64,000 bases of DNA from Strongylocentrotus purpuratus (Eukaryota > Echinodermata > Echinoidea > Camarodonta > Strongylocentrotidae), in the NCBI RefSeq assembly GCF_000002235.5, contig NW_022145613.1, positions 10,788,429 to 10,852,428 of the forward strand. Reading direction: 5' to 3'. This document shows positions 25,301-34,300 of the stretch, one piece after another (positions within the stretch are counted from its first letter, which is position 1; every line of letters begins with the position of its first letter). The translations under genes and the position numbers were made by a program. The notes beneath the pieces were generated by a model, which ran no database searches, was not told the origin of the DNA, and worked only from the letters and a program-made list of their open reading frames with translations.

Positions 25301-28300
25301 TGGGTATTAATTCAGTCTTTGCAGATCCAAATAACATTCCTAACAAATATAGATCATGCCACACATATCAAATATCGAATACAAAATATCAACGAACATT
25401 TGTGAGTGCGTGTGTATGTGTATGTGTGTGACTTTGCTTCTGCAAAAAGCATATGCAATGCATTTCATTTGATAAATTCAATTCATTCTCTCACTCTGCT
25501 AATCCCAACATAATACTGTAGGCATCACTTTGGCGCAAGTCGATTTTTGCACTCTCGCAAACAATGCCTCCTGTTCATTCAAGCGGAAACAAAGACCACA
25601 CAAAAATGATACCAAATGATTTAGGATAAAACACTCTTTAATAGGATGTATAATAATTTACTATTCATGGATGATTTTTAAAATAATTGGCAATTTTCTA
25701 GGTGTAAACTTTTTTTTGACTCACACGGTATACACGTATGAGTTTCAGTAACAGAACCATTTATCAATTTCTACTCCTTTTCTAAATTATTCTATGTGGG
25801 CACAAAGGGGAATTATACATTTCATTTGAATTTAATGGAATCTTGTTTTTGGTGCCACAAAAAATTTGTACCTCCAACTCACAGAGAAGATCACAACCTT
25901 TCAATAACATCGCTGACTGGATTGTTTGTAATTCAGATGAAAGGATTTCTTTAAAACTAAAGCAGAGGATACACTGATTCTCTGACTAATAAACTCTGTT
26001 ACCTTCAGTCTTATCATAGATTAGTACACCCCCACGTGAACAAAGTTGTATTCATTTCTTGTTATTTATTCATTTAACAAAAATTGCCATTCAATGGGGG
26101 GGGGGGGCATGTACCCCTCTTACCCCTGTAGCTCTGCCATTGCTTACACCTACTAATACTGAAAATATTCATGAAATCACTGATAAACATAGGCGCATTC
26201 TTAACAAGCGTTACAAGGGTTAAACATTACTCACCAATAATAGATGTAAGTTGACAGTAAGACCATTCATGATTGCTAATTCATCTTCCTTACAACCTAA
26301 AAGAGAGAAACAATTCACTCACTAGTACCAAAATAATTTTCATTAATTCATTAATTTAGTAGCTGCAGGATTGACGAGGCAATCCAACATTTGTCATGAG
26401 TTTATTCATATAAGCACACAATCAAGGAAATTAAAACATTGAACGTTTTAAATAAATCAGACTAATTGAAAAAGTTCTGAATGTTTGAAAAATGAAATCA
26501 TTACATCTGTGCAAATCTCAAATTGGCGATTTAATCAGTGGATTGTGATATCTATGTGACAGCACGGACGACTATGCTGTTTGTCGTATACAAAAATATA
26601 ATTTACTTCTGTTTCTTCTCTAAGTGCCTTCTCCCTTGAAGAGTGGAAGTACCACTCAAATTTATGGATAACATATTATTACAGGTCCTCTACAAATGAA
26701 AACATACTCCTGAAACATAAGTTTTGAAAAAATTGACATTGAATAATTTGAGTGTCGGAACATATGGAAGGGTTGTTTGCCACGACATCAAAGTGAATTT
26801 ACAGATTCCACCAACTTGAAATTATTCCCTATGTATATGTACACCTATATTCTGTATTGATTAGAACTTTAAAACTGCATAAATTTCTTATTATTTGTCA
26901 GATTTCTTTCAAATATTGAAGATGATAATGATGATGTATACATGTAGTTGAAAGCAATTGTGATTATTATATTAACAAGATGATGATTATGAAGTTGAAA
27001 TTGATGATGGTGAATTGGTGATGAAGAAGAAGAAGAAGATTACAAGGTTGATGATTAAAAGGATGATGAAGATATTTTATGATGATGATAATAACAATGA
27101 TAATCATGATGATAATGACAAAGATAATCATGATGATAATGAAGATGATGTTGATAACGATTATTATAATGGCTCAACGGACAAGTGCTGAAGAAAAAAA
27201 ATCTCAATGTACCTGAAGCTAAAAGACTGATCTTACCTATAATATTAGACATGTCAGCAGCAAGAACTTCATCACAGAAAGCCCAAGGTATCTGACCGGT
27301 GAAATGACCATGCACTCCCCTGAAACAACATAACAACAATATTAACAACAAAAATAATAAGGAAAATCATTTTTTCTTTTTAAACAAACAAGTTTATATA
27401 AGCCCAGGGCCCCATTTCACAAAACTTGTCATCAGTGACAAATGACAGTTTTTGTTATAGGCTACTGAAATCCTTGCTTCCGATTGATTATCAGCAGATT
27501 TGTCACTGATTTTTTTGTCATTTGTCATTGAAAAAAAGGCTTTGTGAAACAGGTCCCCAGATATCTAATCAGTGAAATGTTTATATTTCAATTTCAATCT
27601 CAATTTCATATCTGTTTCCAAAATATCATTACAAATCGATTACCGGTATAATAAATTAAGGACTACATGTACATATTGGAAACAGAGGGGTCCACTAAAC
27701 AGCAATGCTTGTACAATTGTGGAACCCTCAAAATATGGTAAGGAATAATGAGTAATTAAATTAACAAATTTGTAACTACAAAAAGGAAAACGGGACAAGA
27801 GAGTGCTTGACATGACAAAGATAGGAGTAGGAGAACACGTTCACAATACAAAAAGTAGACAATGCCCCCAAAAGAATTGAAAGATCGACAGTACAGAAAA
27901 TAATACAAAAGGATGAGCTGCATGTGGGGTTGAAACAAAGGTGAGGAAGGAGATCTGCGCATTAGAAAGGAGATATGTATCCCTTTCATATCCCTTTTTG
28001 AATGGTGTAAAATTCCATCACATTTATAAACACATTTATAATTTGAGAAATAATAGCATTGCAATTATGTTCATTCTTTATGGGATGTTGTCTGCTTGGG
28101 CAGGATTGGTTCATAATGTGGCGTCATTAAAACATTGTTGTTTTTCTGGCGAATCTCTCACATATCCCAGATGCTATGGAGGTTGTTTTATTTGTATTTT
28201 TATAAACCACCCGATAAGTTGACCTACATGTAAAACTTGCAAGATGGCCATCTGTTAGCTTACCAGTTTCTAGTAATATGCTATTTGCCATATTTGTGAT

Positions 28301-31300
28301 TTTCTATGGACCTGCACTTTAAACTGAACTTATTGCAATTCATCAAAATAAATGGTCCGTGAATGGAGATTTCTTTTGGATGTTTAATAAAAGAAATAAC
28401 CTTGTCAAAACGACTCAGGGTAAGAATTATAATGGTCTCAAAGTATTTTAAGGATTAGGGCGAGTGCGAAACCAGGTTGATCTGTGAGAGAGGAAGTGAA
28501 ACAGTGTATAGAATGAAGACAAAATATAGGTCATTATAGAACACGCAAAGTAATAGAGGCATCACAACTCTTTGTCGCCACGGAAAGCTGGGCCCAGACA
28601 ATGTCAGGCAAGCCAAAACGTGTGATTGATCGCTTGCCAAGACGGCACTCAGCCATTCCATGCTATTAAACAAAAGGGCTCTATTAAAGCAAAAGCAGGT
28701 TATTTAAAATCGTTATCAAGGCATAACAAGAGAGTGTGACGCCATATACCCTACGAAACTGTACGGTTTTATCCATTACTACAAACAAGTTGAGTGGCTC
28801 TGAGTTGAAGGTCATTCTGCAAGTTATGTGCTCAAAGGTACTTTTCACCATTTACAACGGGAATTAATATAAATATTAAGATAATATTGTCCAATCAAAG
28901 TCGCACCTTCTGTATGTACTGCACGCCGATCCTATTCCTAGGATCTTTAAGAAATTGATCTGGATTGATGACACGCACAAAATCTTCCTTTAAAAACTAC
29001 ATTAATTTAAATGTTTAATAAATATTGATAGTGTCTGCCAGATAGTATAACAAATTAATAGCTTCTCTCTCTATTACAATTTAAGTGGGCACGGTTCACT
29101 TTTAACATGCTAAATGAAAAAGATGGTTTTTTTCTTCAACAGTTCAACCCTTTTTAAGCTTACATGTATTTTCTCAAAATGTTAGAATACAATTAATGCA
29201 TAATATATGCACCTTTGTTAATCCGTTAGACATGATGGTATTTCCTTTATTGAAGATCAATTGTTAAATTTTCTATTTCCCTTTTAAACTAAGTTATCTC
29301 AAAAGATAAAAAGGTTTCAACAAATTTAATTGATTTTAAGGCACATTTTCATTTGTAGGGCAAAAGACCGATATTAAAATGTATACCATTACAAGTACAC
29401 TACTCAAAACACCTTTTCTAGTTGTAATACAGCTTAATAGTGCATTTTATTAATCTTTCCCCAAAAAATAACATGAATAAAATAAAAAATACACAGAGAA
29501 CATAACTACCAAAAGACTTTATCTTCACTGATTGGAAAATGTTATAACTAAAATCTAAATATATACATGTAAACCCTCAATTTTTTTTTAGAAGGGGCAA
29601 TTATCATTTATTGGTCTAATATTAAAAAAAAAAAGGTAGACCCACAAGTGGTTCACAATAAACATACGTTTTGATTGTAGTATAAAATTCAGAACACAAT
29701 GGAATTGTGTAGAAGAAATAGACCTGTACTTTCTACCAGTTATCTGCATTCTCAGGCAGACCCATTTATACACTATAATGCAATTAAAGCAAGTAAAGCA
29801 ATTCTCGCTACCCTAAATAGGTACGAAAATCTCGAAATTCGCGAGACGAGGTAATTTTCACTCTCTCGGGTCGTCACTACAACTTCCGGTATAGAGTCCC
29901 ATCCCGCTGGCGCTAGCGCCTGTGTTCGCTGTGCAGAGTTTTCACGCACCCTAAAATCGATGCCAATCAGTGTAATTTGTACAGATTATAATATGCAATG
30001 GAAAGCTTCGGGCAGAATTAGTGACTTTAGCACAAAAGGCCGTTAAACTCTACCGTGAAAGAGAGGGTTGTGATCACGAACGCCTGCACAGGAAGCTGTA
30101 ATGTCGAAAAGCTATCCCATAATGCAATGCGCGTTTTCAGGATTTTCCCCGGATCTCGGCAGAATCGCTATTTGGGGTAGCGAGAATTAATAAGGAGTAT
30201 GTGTACCATACAAAGGAGAAACACTCGATGTGCATCCCTGCATTGTAGTAATTCTTTACAATATACATGTATTTACACAAGAAAGCTTGTTCACATGAGG
30301 TATGAAGATTGAAGAAAGATGAAGACAGCAAAAGTGAAATCGAACATAATTTTGTTGCTACATGTACATGTACATGTAGGCTTAACAAAATCCTTTTTTT
30401 TTCTTTCTTGTTTTAACTTTGTAAATAGTGTAAATAGTTCACTACAAAACTTTAAGAATTTTATTTGTCATATATTATATATTTGAAAGGTGTTGTAATG
30501 ATTCAAGCTCTATTTGCTTATGTTTCATCACCTTCGTGTGTTCATTCTTCAAACTGTATATTAGTTGTAACTTATCTTTGATAAAACATTGTTACAGTGT
30601 ATATTCTTTTTCATGTGAAGTCAATTCAAATGGATTGTAAAATTGAAAATGATTTGTTATATTATATTCATTTTTCATGTGATGTTAACTTCAATGAATT
30701 GTGAAATTGTAAACATGCATAAATAAATAAATAAATTTAAAAAAATTAAAAAAGAACAAGCATCAATTGATGCCTTTCCAGCCTCCACTGACATAATTTT
30801 GATATAAATTACAAGTGTAAACAACTACACAATAGTCTGCATGTACAGTACATGTACATGTTATGAAAAGTATGTGTTACAAAACACCATCCACTTTAGA
30901 ATTGGATGTCAATTGGAATGAAGACAATCAAGAGTTCAAGATGCATGCCCCGCATCCTTCGAGTGGTTGGTTGCTTAGCAACAGGCTAAGAATCAAAGCA
31001 GTGTTTCTCGCACACCGAGATGGCTAGATCTAATGCCTAGAGAATTGGCGAAGCAATAGAATTATAGAACGCTCTAAATAAATCAACTGAAATCTAATTT
31101 TGTAACCCCTCTACAAACCCAAGGCGCTGTGAGATTTCCAGAACAAAGCCTGGACATACAATTTTCCGCATGAAATGTCAACAAATAAATTGACAGCGGG
31201 TAGATTACTCAAATTCTACCTCAGTGAGAAAAACATGTTGATAAAAATAATACCCTTTATTTTCATATGATATACATTTCATAACTTATTTGCCGACAAA

Positions 31301-34300
31301 AAAGGGATGTAAGGAAAAGAAAAATCATATGTTTATAATTCAACATTTTAATGATTTTAGTAAAGTCATTATTTACATAATTTACAAAAATGGACATAAA
31401 CACATTTGTCTGATCAAAATAAAGGAAAATGCAAACTAAAGCCTAGGCGATATGATTCCCTAGAATTTCAAAAATAATTGCAGAGAAAATAACCATGGCT
31501 TCTATTTTTAAAGAGTAAACTACCAGTATTATACGGTAATGACAAATGGAAAAAAAGATGTGTGCACATTAAAATACAAAATGGCGGCTCGCATGTTTTA
31601 CCTCTTCTCTTAGACTCGTATTATTAATTTAAAAGTTATGAAAAGACACTTACATATAATATCAACAAACATGGTCTTCAACAACTCCAAATGACAAAAT
31701 AAATCATAGCCATGCACTTTTTTGTGTGTATTTGATTGCCCGAAATTTGAAAATTTTCAGCTATTTTTTTTCTTCTTTTTTTCCTACCGATTATTTTCGA
31801 TTATTTCTATTGATCAGGAATCAGGATTTATTATCCTATTTCACCTGATCAGCCTACAATCGACCCCCAACCAATCATCGGTTATAGGGTTAGTCACATC
31901 CTTGAGGTTTTGCTGTAAAAAGAACAATCCATGGATTCTAAACTTTTAAGAGGAGGCGCGATAGCTCAGTCGGTAGAGCAGTGGTCTCGAAATCCAGTGA
32001 CCCGGGTTCGAAACCAAGTCGATGCGCTAGTGCCCTTTGGTAAGGCATTAATCCTTATTACCAGGTCCCTCGAGGAGGACCTAAAGCCGCCGGCTGTCTG
32101 ATTGCTTACTTACAAGCATTTATGCTTTCTTAGCAGTCAGGTAAAATAACCACTATCAACCACCACCATCAACCACTTACTTGTACGGCACCGAAAAGTA
32201 GACTGATGTTCCTAACATATCCATGCAAATGATGCTTCAAAATATTTTCACTCATATGATTGCAGGATAAGATCTCTGGCAGTAATCACTTGGAGATCAT
32301 TTACTAATACTTATTGAATTCCAACTTCATCACTGGACCCAGCACGAGACACGTATTCAAAATGTCAGCTACCGGGTACTTTTTTATAGGGTAAAGCACA
32401 ACCAGACCGGATTATGGTATCAAAAGAGCGTGTCACATCTCGACAAATTGAGAATGATTAGGTAACAATAAATTCAGAATATTCTTTTGAATGATTAATG
32501 CTCATGAGTATTCAGGACAAGTTTCTCAGATCCAATACATTTCCTTAACAGACCAATTCTATGGTTGACAAATTATCGTTATTTGTCATATGTGACTAGC
32601 CCTTAGGCCTTAAACCTTAGAACCCTCAATATTTGATGAAATATACATGTAACCCTGACTAAATGTCAATAGAGTGAATCCTCTGCTAAGATTCACAAGG
32701 CCATAAACAAATAAACAGGTGATACCTATATAGTAGGATCATTACTCATACACAACAACTTAACATACACTTTGCCCCATTTTTGCAGTTTCATTTAAAG
32801 TGACTCAGTAACATTGTAGAAGGTTGATGAAAAAACTGTGTAATTTTTGTATGAAATGTTACTTTTCATATTCCTTCAACAGTACTTACCCTCTAACAGG
32901 CAAAAAAAATCTGAGCAAATTATCATGAAGGCGTCATTGTGCAACACCCTCTGACAGTGATTAACATTAAATTCTCCCAACCATTTTTGAATTTTCCCCA
33001 TTGTTTTTCCTTGAAAATAAGACATAAGACAGGCTTTTAAAAATCTTTCAACACTGAAATGTCTGATTTACATTTACCCAAAGTGTAATTAAATTGTAAT
33101 AATATAGTTGGGAGAATTAAGCAATCGGTCAGATCTGTTTTTCCCAAATGTTATCATTAATAATGGTCTGTTTCACATCACTCAAACTTTCAGATTGTCT
33201 TTAAATATACATCTAGCATTGAAGTAACTACCTTAGAACCATTTTCTCTCATCTGAACAATGTTACCAAATCCATTTATACACAGAGTTAAAGGTAAAGA
33301 CCAGTATTGGAAACGCCCCAATTTCAAAAAATGAAATGGAAGCTCTCATTACCAATCATGTGAAAGAATATGTTTTGACTAATACATGATGATAAAAAAT
33401 TTGCCGGGAAACTGCCTACTAATTCATATATTTGGTAAATTTGTTTCTCTCATGGCTTGTGAGAGATATAGGGTAGTCCCATATACATCTTTCTGTGTAT
33501 AGTGCTTGTAACTTAAATTTGTTTCTCTCATGGCTTGTGAGAGATATAGGGTAGTCCCATATACATCTTTCTGTGTATAGTGCTTGTAACTTTACGAAGA
33601 ATGGGCCAAATTTCTTATCATTTTGATGATTCCAGAACCTTGCAGATGCTAGATGCTAGATGATCAACCTTTTCTGATCGATTCCACAACGTTTCTTTCA
33701 CAATGCAATCGCTTGACCAAAACTGGTCTTTACCTTTAACACCCTTCTGGCTCTCAACAGATGATACACTCATGCACAACAACTTACACTTTGCCCCATT
33801 TTTCCAGCTCAGCATCGAGATAGAGCTTGAGTCCTTTGGGCTGCAGGCCAAGCGAGTTCCCACAGAAATAGATGCACTCGTCGTCTTTATCAACCAGAGA
33901 TAGATCAACTATAACAGGAAGAAGGGAGAGGAGAGCTTAAGTATGGGAAGGTCCAAATTTGATCGATGCAGTTAAGCAGTGATATCAATTATCAAAGGGG
34001 ATCTATCACTTTATATTGTTTTGATTTGATATGATTTCTTTATCACATTATCAAGGATACATGTACATATTCATGCACATTATTGTGATATTGATGGATT
34101 TTTTTTAAATTTCAGAACATGAATATGGAAAAAGGTAAGAAAGTAAGTTACATGTTCATGCTGAATGCATAATCTAAATGAACAAGATATGGGGGGGGGG
34201 GGGGGGAGACGAGCTAAAAAGTTTTACCAATATGCATGCATGGCTCAGATCAAGGGGTACACTTAGATTGAACACTGGGAAATTGTTCAATTATCCAAAA

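Larger units (their letters stand above)
27320..33787 (-). other. KYNU intron 2 (about 6.5 kb)
   Basis: The largest intron. It contains MITEs at 27404, 29801 and 33288 and a SINE at 31951. The 27756-28222 open frames are in AT-rich unsupported sequence. The stretch 30720-30760 is an AAAT-rich simple repeat. Confidence 0.8.

Noticed and set aside
31962..32015. A and B boxes suggesting a tRNA gene
   Set aside because: The anticodon arm does not fold as a functional tRNA and the sequence continues into a body shared with the 2737 copy, so it is a SINE head.
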